Shown here one piece after another: positions 38,228 through 48,591 of a stretch of 64,000 nt of DNA. The notes beneath the pieces were generated by a model. That model saw only the letters and a list, made by a program, of their open reading frames with translations. It did no database searches and had not been told where the DNA came from. The first letter of the stretch is position 1. Each line of letters opens with the position of its first letter. Source of the DNA: Guillardia theta CCMP2712 (Eukaryota > Cryptophyceae > Pyrenomonadales > Geminigeraceae); NCBI RefSeq assembly GCF_000315625.1, contig NW_005434584.1, positions 66,061 to 130,060 of the forward strand, given 5' to 3'. The position numbers were made by a program, and so were the translations under genes.

Positions 38228-38787
38228 TAAGAGTCTGCATGTTGGTCACCTGGATCATTGAGATATGTGTAATGAACCATGTGATAGAGGTTCCAACAAT
38301 GGTGCTGAAAGCGAGGTCCCTTGAGCAAGCTGCGATGTACGACCTCTGACCAAGATGGAGGGTGGTTAACATGTTCATGTTAAATCCTCGTTGAGACTTT
38401 GCTTTGTGAGGTGCAAGGCTAGATTTTCATAAGGATTTCTTTCATTGACGATTTTCACAACGAATTCTTTTATTGACAGCAACTTAAATGAACTTCAAAG
38501 AAAAGAATAGTTGTTTGAGCAAAGCAGGTTCCTGTATGACAAAGAACTTCTTGACATCGAGAGTATCATCTTGTTTGTTCGATCTTGGTTGGGATGTCAG
38601 GGCAAGAAGCAGTGAGCACAAGCAAACGATAAGAAGAATCCAACGCAGTCACTAGGCTAGAATGAAAATCAAGGAGAAGGGAAGGGTTACGGGCCGCGCA
38701 GAGCAACGAGACTGTTGAAACGATTGCAAGGAGGAAAGTTGGGGAGGATCTGAAACACTCGTGCTGCCTGTAGAAATCTTGACTTGC
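38228..38787. other. Intergenic; nothing recognised
   Basis: AT-rich, with a near-duplicated phrase at 38430-38480 (ttctttcattgac / ttcttttattgac). No coding signal. Confidence 0.5.
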
Positions 38788-39732
38788 TCAGTTCCATCCA
38801 AATCGATCGAAGTATTCAACACAAGGCAGCTGATGTCGGGACTGAGTGTCTGAGATTGAACTAATGCTCATGTTCGGGTGCTTCATGAAATGCATTGGAT
38901 CCGGGACGAAGGGGTAGTAGTATCGTTGAATCCCCTTCTTGTAGAGGTACCCTGAAAGCCAGACGTCGTCATGAAAGAAACAACCCGACGGGAGTCTCTT
39001 CAAGTACTCGAAGATGTCATCGCCGAAGTACCGGACCCGGTACGCAATTCCCGTGTACCCCATGAGCCAACCGTAGCAGGGAATGATCCTATCCTGCGAG
39101 TACCAGCCTGCTGTTGCGAGGATCCCATGAGGAAACCCGAGAGTCACCATACCATGAATGGGCATGAGAGCAGGCAGCTCCTGGCAGAGGCCACTCAGAC
39201 ACCCCTCGGAAGGCATGTGGTAGGCAAGGGAGGCGACGACTTGCTGCGGGTACTCGCAATCATCGTCCAGGGTAATGATCATGGTCTCCGGGTCTTTCTC
39301 CACCTGCAGAGCTCCCAACAACTTGGTGGCAGGACCGAAGTCTCTGTTGAGGAAGTGCAGGTAGAAGAGTTGGTTCTTGTAATCGTGACTGCTGCCCGGC
39401 ACCATCTCGAGAGAGCCGGTGGTGGGCGTCAATGCATGGACCAAGGCCTCGATGTCCTGGGATGTAATGTTGCCGAACCGAGTGTAGAGAGGGATGTTGA
39501 CCATGATTCTGTCGGGTCTCAGCGACTGCTTCTTCATCGACGTCAGCGATCGTCGCAGGAAGTCAACTCGCCCCAGGAGCGAGCTCACGGACACAACCAG
39601 CCGAACTTTCTCGGACTTGCTCGTCACTGATCGCACATGCGGGCGGTACAAGGGGATGATCAGGCACAGGTACAGGGGGAACAGCAGCGCCAGACCTGCC
39701 AGCCCCAGCACGCACGCCCGCCGCGACTGCAT
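38788..39732 (-). CDS. DDD-motif glycosyltransferase, type II membrane protein
   Basis: I start at the ATG at 39732 (MQSRRACVLG). The frame runs on to 39999, but that part is a GC-rich Pro/Gly stretch that looks non-coding. 314 residues. Anchor at about 8-27 (LGLAGLALLFPLYLCLIIPL). Then RLVVSVSSLLGRVDFLRRSL, VNIPLYTRFG, DFGPATKLLGAL, the DDD metal site in ITLDDDCEYP (about 155), and FFHDDVWLSGYL (about 254). This DxD-type set belongs to a GT-A fold family known from bacterial and algal putative glycosyltransferases; CAZy family not certain. The order of motifs is intact, so it is probably active. Donor and acceptor unknown. It is intronless, like the other glycosyltransferases here. Confidence 0.8.
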   Translation of the reverse strand: MQSRRACVLGLAGLALLFPLYLCLIIPLYRPHVRSVTSKSEKVRLVVSVSSLLGRVDFLRRSLTSMKKQSLRPDRIMVNIPLYTRFGNITSQDIEALVHALTPTTGSLEMVPGSSHDYKNQLFYLHFLNRDFGPATKLLGALQVEKDPETMIITLDDDCEYPQQVVASLAYHMPSEGCLSGLCQELPALMPIHGMVTLGFPHGILATAGWYSQDRIIPCYGWLMGYTGIAYRVRYFGDDIFEYLKRLPSGCFFHDDVWLSGYLYKKGIQRYYYPFVPDPMHFMKHPNMSISSISDTQSRHQLPCVEYFDRFGWN

Positions 39733-40320
39733 GCCCTTGTCGATAGCTGTCTTTTCCGTTTCTTCACCGTTACATGTCTGTGGACCTACCGTCGGCGTAC
39801 ACAATTCAGTGACTGGCAAAACTGCCCCCGGGCCGGTCCAAGCGGCCGGTTGATGACCAATCGGGGGGCCGGGCCGTAGCACTGGCGGGCCCGGCCTGCT
39901 TCGGGCCCCGGGGCCCGGGCCCGGCTGCACGGCGCGGCCTCTGAGCACGACGGGGCTGAGGGGGGCTGCATCAAAGTTTACTCGGCTACTTCCAGTCATA
40001 CCACGGAGTCACTGTGAGAATCTGTTTACTCGCTCAACAGCAGCAGTCAAAATTTATGATAGTATCCCAAGGCGAGCAAGAGGGTCTGTCGCTGGCCCGG
40101 TAGGCTAGTAAGGAGACTCGCAGGAACTCTCAGCGTTGGCAGCTTCTGCTCGCCATGGTGAGGCTGAGCTAGAGCAAGCGAGAGTTTCCTCACCTAATAG
40201 GGGCTTGAAGTCCGCGATGATGTTGCAGAAGGCGTCGCTGCGTCGCAAGGATGAGGAGGAGGAGGAGGAATAAGGAAGGGCGATCATCAAGTGCGAGGAA
40301 CGAGCAGCAGGGGTCTGAAC
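39733..40320. other. Intergenic with a GC-rich palindromic patch
   Basis: 39825-39960 is dominated by gggcccgg-type palindromes (for example ggccccggggcccgggcccgg near 39905). Similar short patches occur near 43355 and 50570. This is the upstream flank of the minus-strand glycosyltransferase. Confidence 0.6.
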
Positions 40321-41556
40321 TCACCGTCTCTTCTCTTCAACTGCTCCTCTCACCTCCTCCACTGCTTCTTGCAAGTGCTGCCATGTCGAAGCCGCATTGC
40401 TGAGGAGAAGAATAAGTCCGAGCAGAAGGGAGCAAGAGCGCAGGAGGGAGGAAGGGAGAGGAGGGAGCAAGGAAGGGCGGGGAAGGGAGGAAGAAAAGGA
40501 GCAAGAGGGATGGAGGGATCAGGGAGAAGGGAGGAAGGATGAGGGAGGAAGGAAGGGGGATGAGGGAGGGAGGGAGGGATCAGGAGGAAGGAAGGGAGGA
40601 AGGAGTGGAGGGAGGGAAGGGGATCAGGACAAAGGGAGAGAAAGAGGGAGGATGAGAAAGGGAGGGAAGGTCCACCGGAAAATGGACGAAAAGAGGGAGG
40701 ATGAGGGGAGGGAGGGGAGGAGGATGAGGGAGAGAGGGAGGAAGAGGGAGGGGGGGACGAAGAGGGAGGGGGGGAGGATAAGGGAGAGCTCACGGGTTCT
40801 CAGTCTGGATGTCCCAGTAGGTATCGGGCTCGTTGATGCTCGCCATCCTCTGAATCACCGCGATCATGGCGCGATGAGGAGGCGTCGAGATCTTCTTCGC
40901 CAGCCCCGCGTCGTAGCCCATCTGACTCGAGTCGTCACCTCCGGCTCCAACCCGGTCAACCCTCTCCTCCTCCTCCTCCTCCTCCTCCTCCCTTTCTCCT
41001 GCCTCTCGACCCATCCGCAACCAATCGCACTTGTTCTCATCCCTCGCTCCTTCCTATTCCCTCCTGTTTCTCCTTCCTCTTTCCACCTTCTTCAGGGTAA
41101 GTCCAAAGGTTATCAGGGCAGCATGAGTTGCATTTTGAACCTGCAGCAAAGTCAAAGAATTGGGATGTATGAGGGGGATAGGGAGAAAGAAGAGGAGGGG
41201 CAGGATGACAATTTTGATGTGAGGAGGAGGAGGAGGCAGGAGGAGGAGGATAGGAGGAGGAGGATAGGAGGAGGAGGATAGGAGGAGGATAGGAGGAGGA
41301 GGATGGGAGGAGGAGGAGGAGGAGGAGGAGGTGGTGGTGGTGGAGGAGGAGGAGGAGGAAGAGGAGGTGGTGGAAGTGAAGAGGAGGAGGACCAGGTGGA
41401 GGAGGAAGAGGAAAGGAGGAGGAGGAGGAGGGGAGGAGGAGGAGATGAGAGTAGCAAACCGCGGATGTCACACGATCATGCAGCTCTCCACTTTCCATCG
41501 GCACGATAGTCGATCCCCTGCGGCAAGGTGAGTACAGGTAGGAGTTTCCTTCCGCC

Positions 41557-41600
<44 letters not shown>

Positions 41601-41637
41601 CACGCATGCACTGACTCACAACCTCCATCACTCCAGC

Positions 41638-41671
<34 letters not shown>

Positions 41672-43244
41672 TCACCACCACCACCAACACACTCATCATC
41701 ACCCCTTCCTCCATCTACCATGATTCGATCAGTGCCTCGAACGCCTTGCTCCTTCCTGCCGTGCGGATGTGAATCGAGACTGTGTTCTGCCCTTGCCATC
41801 CTGCACCAGCAGTCAACCCCACGTCTTCTTGCTCGCTCCCAGCTGCTTCTTACCTGCAGCAGGAGCGAACATCGGGTGAACACTGAGCAGCTCAATGTGC
41901 GGGTACTTGTCTTTCAGCTCCGAGTACCTGCCAGGATCGTCAAGAGATTCTGACGCGCCCGCCTCACTCACGCGCTGCAGATGCCAGACTTGACGGAGAG
42001 AACGTCTGTGAAGAGAGCGCCGGACGCCATGTGAGGAGCAAGAGCCTGCGTTACGATCAGCTCGCACCTCACCATCTGATATAGCCTTTCCTTTCACCTC
42101 CTCCCTAATCAATCCTCCTCACCCTTCGATAATGTCATATCCTTCCTACTTCTGCCTCTTGCTGTTGTCTCACTCTCTCTCTTCTCACGTACTGCGGACA
42201 TCTCAGTCTCTCTATCATTTGTCTGTCCGTCATGCTTCCCTCTTCTCCCTCCAGCTCTTGGCTTCTGCTCCTGTCTCACCTCTAGCGCCCTCACGCAGGG
42301 CCCAGGAGGAAGGCAGCTGATGATGACAGAAGCAGACCTCACCCTCTCGATCACCTTGCACCTGCCTCAGCTGGCGCATAGGTGGACAATAGATCTCACC
42401 GCATCCTTGGGGTCGCAGGGATCAGCTGACAGGTAGTCGTTGAAGCAAGCATCGGACCTGAGGAAGAGTGTAAGGAGAGCAGAGAGAAGTGAAGGGAGAG
42501 AAGTAGTTGGAGGAGAGGGACGACGAGGATGAAGAAAGGCCGAGTGAGGAGGGGGATAGCAGCTTCAACAAAGGAGAAGGGAGAACAAGGTTAGAAGGAA
42601 GAGAGAGGATTTGAAGGAGAGGGTCTGATGGAGGGAGGGAACCTGGGGGAGCCCTTCCTCGAGATTCCTCTCACTTTGATTCCTGACTTGCTCAATACCT
42701 GAGATGAGCAATAAGAGTTCGTGCCAGGAGGGATGCAACAGGATAGAGGAAGAGTGAGAGCAGATCGACTATGAAGTTGGACACATAATGTTCAAACTCC
42801 ATCACCATCTCCTTCATCAACACTGCCTTCTGTTCAATGTCTTCTTGCTCACCTGAGAGAAGAGTGTTCCAAACCCTCCACTTGCTCCTAACACAATCAC
42901 CTGAAACATTCGATCAGTCATTGTGCTGTAAACTCCCGTTTTGTTCTCCCCTCTCGCCCCCTTTGCTTGTCCTTGGGCTTCTCATCGGTTCAATCCTCCA
43001 TCACGACCAATCTCATTTTGTCTATCCCTCCAACTCCCTTGTCTCTCCTCCTCCTCCCTCTCCATCGCCCCCCCTAACTCCTCCCTCCCTCCTCCCTCCT
43101 CCTTCCCTCCCTCTCCATCCCTCTCCCGTCTCCTTCCGTCTCCTCCCTCTTCCTCTCCCTCCCTCCCATTCCTCCGTCTCCTCCGTCTCCTCCACCCTGC
43201 CTCTCTCTCTCCCTCTCCTCCCTTACTTCCTCAATCGTCGCCAT
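40321..43244 (-). CDS. tyrA: TyrA-type prephenate/arogenate dehydrogenase, 12 exons
   Basis: Exons (minus strand, high to low): 43244-43227, 42900-42853, 42698-42643, 42457-42400, 42354-42280, 42045-41972, 41927-41854, 41800-41719, 41517-41460, 41140-41087, 40921-40794, 40399-40321. All have GT donors, AG acceptors and matching phases; sum 804 nt, 267 residues. The protein shows the NAD fold VIVLGASGGFGTLF, then TDVLSVKSGI, the catalytic-type His127 in LLSVHPMFAP, WQGQNTV, LHD (His175), NATHAALITFG and EPDTYWDIQTENP. TyrA oxidises prephenate or arogenate toward tyrosine. It resembles the E. coli-type dehydrogenase domain without chorismate mutase. No plastid-targeting leader is seen, so an upstream exon may be missing. 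Exon 1 (18 nt) is the weakest call. Confidence 0.88.
41218..41698. repeat. Simple repeats: (GGA)n, (CA)n, (CAC)n/(ATC)n inside TyrA introns
   Basis: (GGA)n about 41218-41450, (CA)n about 41562-41598 and CAC/ATC about 41638-41692. They fill the introns on both sides of the small exon at 41460-41517 and create long artefact frames rich in Ser/Pro/Leu or Gly/Glu. Confidence 0.95.
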
Positions 43245-44186
43245 GTCGTGATATAAAGGGGTTCGTCACACGGACCCGAATTTAGTTTTCTCTCTCTGAT
43301 ATTTTGGATATATCTTACTATGACTCCCATAATATCAAAATTCAAAAAATGATCCGGGCCCCGGGCGCAGTTTCTCAGTGACCAGCAGTGAAACCGAGAT
43401 TGTAACGGTCAGTCCTCCAATCTTTACTCAAAGTTAATCCAATCAATGGCAACTTGTCTGAATGAAGACAGGCAGCAGCAAGACCGTCTAGAGTTGTGCA
43501 TGAGGGGCATTTGTGTTGAGCTTGTTTTAAATGACTGCCTTATCGTCTATTAGAAGCATTTGTGTTGAGCTTGTTTTAAATGGCTGCCTTATCGTCTGTT
43601 AGAAGCATATGTGTTGAGCTTGTTTTAAATGACTGCCTTATCGTCTATTAGAAGCATTTGTGTTGAGCTTGTTTGTTGAGCTTGCTGTCTACTAAACCAT
43701 GCTTCGCTTGGTGATTTGAAAAGCTTTTGTTGACCTGCAATTCAGCTCGCCAGTGAGATCGAAGGCTTCGACCCTCAGCAAGCGTGCCTCTATCAGAGTG
43801 GTGGGCTTGTTGCATCGAGTACACGACTTGTGCTAAGACCAGCAGTAGCCTACAGCTCAGCTATTACACACCCACCAAGGAAGATGTATTGAAACAACCG
43901 TGACAACAAAGTCACTCTACTCTAAACCGACGTGAGCTAGTCAGTTCCAACCCCTCCTGTTAAACTACTCTAGTGCCCTCGTCTATTCTCATGCTTCCTC
44001 TATCCTGTGCTCTCCCCTCCTGCCAGCTTCCTCCGTGCCTGCGACGACTCATGGTGTCGACCTCCTCCCATGCTTGTAGTCAGCTTGCCTGCTAGACTTT
44101 GCCTGCTTCAAAGCTACTGGGTCATCCCCAGACGACACCACAGGCCTGTCTGAGCGACAGACAGACAGACAGACAGAGGCTAGATG
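43245..44186. other. Intergenic upstream of TyrA; tandem repeat and nothing else
   Basis: A tttatat element lies just 5' of the TyrA start on the minus strand (43250-43256). A gggccccggg palindrome is at about 43356. The 49-bp tandem repeat is listed separately. A (GACA)n run is at 44157-44177. No gene recognised. Confidence 0.5.
43506..43690. repeat. 49-bp tandem repeat, about 3.5 copies
   Basis: The unit gcatttgtgttgagcttgtt.. begins at about 43508, 43557, 43606 and 43655. Copies differ at one to three positions. The last copy is cut short and followed by a partial internal duplicate (gttgagcttg). Confidence 0.93.
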
Positions 44187-45240
44187 TCATGAGTCGATGA
44201 GCTCCTGTAGATCAGCGACCGCGTTGGTCTCGTTGAAGACTTGCGCGTAAACGTCATCGATGTCCACGTACAGACGTCTTCTCGAGGCATCCAGCGACCC
44301 TGACGGATCGAAGAGCAGGTTGTCCCAGTTGAACTCGAACCATCGACCGGTGTGGTGAGGGAGGAGGTGAGTCGACAGAAGCGCGGACAAGCTCTCCTTG
44401 TACAACTGCTTCGGCTGTCTTCTTATGTGCTTCCTCTGCGCTATGAACATCGCACAGCATGACGCAAACGGGATCGACCTCCAACTCTTTGCTCGCCCCA
44501 GTCTTGCATGTAAGGATCCGAAGAGCCTCTCGGACTGCTGGAATACCTGATGAGGCTCTTCCCATACAAGCCACCGACCCCTCCGAGACTTCCATCGCTC
44601 CGGTAGTGAGATCACAGCTTGATAGATCCTGTCGAGCGAGTCTTGACCGGTCATGTTATGAAGAGATCTGTTCGTCTCTCGCTCGTAGTCGTTGAGATTG
44701 TATCCCCCCCAGCACAGCGGCTCTCTATGCTCGTGGCAGTAGCAGCTGTTCAAAGTCACGGCGTTGTCTGTGAAGCCAGCAAGCGTCGAGTAGGAAGGGA
44801 ACGTCTGGAGCTCGGGATGCACAAGCGCGCCGCTCTTTCCATCTCTTAGACGCGCTGCCATGAGGAGGTAGAAGGCCCGAGCTCTCTTGAACATTGGCCT
44901 CAGCTGACTGTGCCAGCTGCCGAACACGTGATCGTGTATGAAGACCGTCATGCAAGGAAGCTCGTCGTAGTACTCCACCATGTACACAAGGTACACGGCG
45001 TCTGCTCGCCGGTAGAGAAGCACGAGGCTGTTGGTCAAGCCCATCAGAGCAACGTCCTCTACCACCCTCATCGTAGGCGACGCGTCTCGCATGGCCACCA
45101 CCACATGCACCTCTCCTTGCGGCAGCGCCTGACCAAGACATCGCGAGCAACAGTCTCACTCGCTTTGCTGATGCCCCGCCATGCGCACAAGATCCTGGTT
45201 CTGGTTCCGATGATCTCACAGAGGAAGTTGTCAACCTCTC
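44187..45240 (-). pseudogene. DUF3431 copy C, internally deleted and frame-broken
   Basis: An open frame of about 307 residues starts in the domain at HVVVAMRDASPTM and continues through VFIHDHVFGSWH, CWGGYNLNDYERET, ASCCAMFIAQRKHIRR and GRWFEFNW to the stop. A TGA lies in frame shortly upstream (near 45158), and residues resembling the N-terminal part of copy A are in another frame up to about 45234. Compared with copy A it lacks about 35 residues, including the conserved NRGNEA motif between YRR and AVYL. No anchor precedes it. The C-terminal half is nearly identical to copy B. The loss of a family motif plus the broken start make it a likely pseudogene. Confidence 0.75.
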
Positions 45241-45451
45241 CTCTCCTAGAGCCAGATCTCGATCCCGAGCTCCCGAGGAACTTCGTACATCGATCTGGCC
45301 GCCAATTGCCGTGTCTTAGTACACAAGTTCGGAATTGAGAACTGCCTCTTCTCTTTTCCTAATATTATTCTGAGGCGGATTTATTTTTCTACATGGCTTT
45401 CCCTGAGTGACTTGTTGGGCGGTAGAAACCTACTTGTTGGTAGAGAGCTCG

Positions 45452-48349
45452 ATGAGGAGGAGGAGAGTGCGAGGAGCTCGGCGATGCTTGGGGATCATGC
45501 TAGTCCTCTCCTTCCTCCTCTCCTTCCTCCTCTCCTTCCTGTATCTTCCTCGATTCACTTTCTCCCAGCACTGCAAACAGCAACACGCCATGCCCGGGTC
45601 GCAGACCTGTCGCATGGAGGGGAGGGTGTACACGTGCATCACAGTGGAAGGATTCGTCGTTGACACCCCGGAAACTCCATCTCCGCACTTGATGTGCAAG
45701 GGAGGGAAACATAGTTGGGGGACGTGCTCAGAGGGGAAGTTTCTTTGCCTCGAGACCGTCCGACCCATCATGAATGGCTGCAGGGTACTCAAGACTAGAG
45801 AAAGACTCGGAGACGACGAGCAGCGGTTTTGGAAGAACAACTCATGTGAAGTTCTCGCAGCTGGTCAGCTTGGACCAGAGGCCATCCAGAGCTTCTCCAG
45901 GATCGCGACATCTCCTAGCACATGTCGGGATCCGCCATTGAGCCGAGGCATCACAACAGTTTCCGTGGGTAGTGACCCGAAGCACTGGTTTGATTCTTTC
46001 ATGTTGTGCGCTGCTCATGCCACGAGGATGGTGAATGGCCATGAGGCAATGCACGTCAGAGTGAGATCGTTTAGATTCTCGGATAAGCCAAGAAGCCTGT
46101 TACAACTCATCGAAACTTTTCCTGCACAGCACATCGTATGGTTTCAGGACGCTTTCGATGTGTTCGTGACCAACGGGGTAGAGCCATCCGACATTGAATC
46201 CGCAAAGGCTTTCGACGTCAACGCGAATGAAATTCTCTTCAATGGCGAATGCAATTGCTTTCCAAGGATAGCTCCTTTATGTCAGCTGCAAGCGAGTTTG
46301 TTCGGAAGGGCTGGACCGCATAAGTATCTCAACTCTGGTCAATTCATAGGAAGAGCGAAGACCTTGAGATTGTTTCTAACAGGTCTGATGGCGATGATTG
46401 ATGAGAATGGTGGAGATTGGCCGACAACAGATCAAGGTGCATTCATGGAGTACTGCTTCGGAAATGGCACATTCTCAGCAGAAAACATGGGAGTACGATG
46501 TAAAGTAGACAGTGCAGCAGAAATCATGCGAACCATGATCAATTGCGAGGGACAAGATCCAATTAGATCTCTTCACGTACCCACGGATCTCGCTGAGTGT
46601 GAAGGAACTAAGAAGGGGAAAACATCATGTCTCACCGACTCGTACACAAAACAGCAGGCGATCAGTTTTCATTTCAATGGAAAATCTTTGAATTCGAAGC
46701 TAGAATTCAGCCGGATTAAGCCTATCATTGGGTTTGCATTGAATATCAGTGACAGGGATCGGGTCAGACGGTGTGTCTTGCATTCTAGATCATCTCAACC
46801 TGTTGAGAACATGATCTTTACGTCCTCTACCATCTCTCAGCTTTGTCCGAGATTCCTTGATGTCCTGCTGGGAAGATTAGTCGAAGAAGAAATGGGCCTT
46901 GTCTTTGCTGACACTAGAGATGACAAGTCCTACTGCCGCATTGCAGCATCATTGTACTCCTGCAAAGACGATAACGCTCAGACTCTCGTCACAGGCGTGC
47001 AGAACAACGTCAATGACGACTGTCTGGCAATCCCAATAGTCTGTAACGGGTCCGCAGTAGTTTGTAAGGAGCCTAAAGCTCCCTCTGGAGTTCCTTATGT
47101 TGGAGGTGAAGCAGCAGGCAACAACTTCTGCAAGATTCAAGGTCTTCACTATCACTGTGTGAACTCAAAACATAAGCGCTGTCATGGTTATCCAGCCAGC
47201 AAACTAGTCTGCGGTGAAGACAGACATCTTTGTGAGCATCCATGCAATTTACCACCTCAGGCCCTCTTGCAATCCTATCTGGACTTTATCAGAGTCAACG
47301 AGTGCAAACCGGAACATTACGTGAATGTTGCAAAGAGTTTTCTCACTTCTGAGTTCCAGGGGAGGCCCATAACTCATCACATGCTCTCTTCATATGTAAA
47401 TTTCTCGAAGAATCTTTACACCATCAGAATAACCATCGTAAGCAATGTCTTGTATGTGCGAAACTATGATGCCGTAACAGACAGAGGTCGAGCTCAGGAA
47501 GTTCTCAAGTATCTTGACAATTTGCTGCAGCGCGTTAGTCTGCCCGATGTTGATTTCGTCATGCATGTTGGAGATGGAGTGCCTGAACATGCTTGGCCAC
47601 TGAAAACGCCAACGGAGAGCTTCAATGTCCCTGTCTTCGTACAGGACATGTGGCCATCGGCTAACGCTGTCCTTGCTCCTTCTCGGTCGTCCATGTCTCA
47701 TGAATTCAGAACGTCCCTTTTCACAAGCTTTGAGGTCCCCTGGTCCAAAAAGCTCAACAAGGCCGTTTGGCGGGGATCCACTACTGGCGCTTTGTATACG
47801 AAGAAGAATTGGAGAGAACAGGTCAGGTCCAAGGTAGTGATGCTCAGCAGAAAGCGACCCGAACTCTTGGATGCCGGGTTCACAAACCTACGAGCACAGA
47901 TCGACAGGGAAGAAACGTTCAAGGAAATGAAGGCAGCAGGGATGACAGGGCACTGGCTGCCACATGCCGATCAATTCAACTACCAAATCATAGTGGTTGT
48001 TGATGGAAATGTCGTGCCAGATCGACTGCCGACACAAATGAATGGGAACAGCGCGATCGTGAAGCAGCTCACTGAACGGATAGAGCACTGGTATTCTTCT
48101 CTACGGCATGGAGAGAATATCATTCTCGTTAAGTCGGACATTTCTGACCTCGAAGAAACGCTGGAACGAGAGCTTAAGAATGCTTCAAGGTTGGCAAGAA
48201 TCGCCAAGAACGGAAAACTGCTTGTTCAGAAAGTTTTGAGTCAAAGAGCAGTTGATTGTTACTGGGCAGAGTTGTTGGAAGTCTATTCCAGCTTTCTCGA
48301 GAGACCTGTTGCTCCTCCTGAAGACAAAAATGCGTTCTGTAATCTTTGA
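45452..48349 (+). CDS. Fused glycosyltransferase: PLOD-like GT domain plus GT90 domain
   Basis: 965 residues from the ATG at 45452; the frame opens earlier at a GTG. A type II anchor (LGIMLVLSFLLSFLLSFLYL) is followed by a Cys module (about residues 47-110). Next is a domain resembling the glycosyltransferase part of procollagen lysyl hydroxylases: TTVSVGSDPKHWFDSF, the metal motif DAFDVFV (about 233), ILFNGECNCFP, YLNSGQFIG (about 291) and TTDQGAF. Two more Cys modules (about 493-596) precede a GT90 (CAP10/POGLUT-like) domain: FVQDMWPS, KAVWRGSTTGALYT (about 773), FNYQIIVVVDGN and VPDRL. Both catalytic domains look intact, so the protein could add two sugars. Intronless. It converges on the GT61 gene 242 nt away, which shares the Cys module. 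Substrates unknown. Confidence 0.85.
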   Translation: MRRRRVRGARRCLGIMLVLSFLLSFLLSFLYLPRFTFSQHCKQQHAMPGSQTCRMEGRVYTCITVEGFVVDTPETPSPHLMCKGGKHSWGTCSEGKFLCLETVRPIMNGCRVLKTRERLGDDEQRFWKNNSCEVLAAGQLGPEAIQSFSRIATSPSTCRDPPLSRGITTVSVGSDPKHWFDSFMLCAAHATRMVNGHEAMHVRVRSFRFSDKPRSLLQLIETFPAQHIVWFQDAFDVFVTNGVEPSDIESAKAFDVNANEILFNGECNCFPRIAPLCQLQASLFGRAGPHKYLNSGQFIGRAKTLRLFLTGLMAMIDENGGDWPTTDQGAFMEYCFGNGTFSAENMGVRCKVDSAAEIMRTMINCEGQDPIRSLHVPTDLAECEGTKKGKTSCLTDSYTKQQAISFHFNGKSLNSKLEFSRIKPIIGFALNISDRDRVRRCVLHSRSSQPVENMIFTSSTISQLCPRFLDVLLGRLVEEEMGLVFADTRDDKSYCRIAASLYSCKDDNAQTLVTGVQNNVNDDCLAIPIVCNGSAVVCKEPKAPSGVPYVGGEAAGNNFCKIQGLHYHCVNSKHKRCHGYPASKLVCGEDRHLCEHPCNLPPQALLQSYLDFIRVNECKPEHYVNVAKSFLTSEFQGRPITHHMLSSYVNFSKNLYTIRITIVSNVLYVRNYDAVTDRGRAQEVLKYLDNLLQRVSLPDVDFVMHVGDGVPEHAWPLKTPTESFNVPVFVQDMWPSANAVLAPSRSSMSHEFRTSLFTSFEVPWSKKLNKAVWRGSTTGALYTKKNWREQVRSKVVMLSRKRPELLDAGFTNLRAQIDREETFKEMKAAGMTGHWLPHADQFNYQIIVVVDGNVVPDRLPTQMNGNSAIVKQLTERIEHWYSSLRHGENIILVKSDISDLEETLERELKNASRLARIAKNGKLLVQKVLSQRAVDCYWAELLEVYSSFLERPVAPPEDKNAFCNL

Positions 48350-48591
48350 TTTATTGCTTCATTGTACGCGTTAAGACTGTGCTATGAGAACAGTGCAAGA
48401 TAGCTTTAATGATGAATCTTTTCAAAACCTATTGGGGAATTATTGAAGGCAGTGGAAAGACATTTTTTTTGAGTCTTCCGTTTCCTGCTCTTCTTGAAAG
48501 GGATCCTTGACTTTGGTAGAGTGAACGAAACAATAAAAATCTTTCGAGTAGCTTATCAGTACATGTTTTCAAGCATTTGAAAGGTCAAAAG

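Noticed and set aside
39733-39999. N-terminal extension of the DDD glycosyltransferase (90 Pro/Gly-rich residues)
   Set aside because: Formed by the GC-rich palindromic patch; the ATG at 39732 directly precedes the membrane anchor, as in the other type II enzymes.
40397-41603. Long Gly/Glu-rich (+) and Ser/Leu/Pro-rich (-) frames
   Set aside because: Translations of GGA/TCC repeats lying in TyrA introns; no domain and extreme low complexity.
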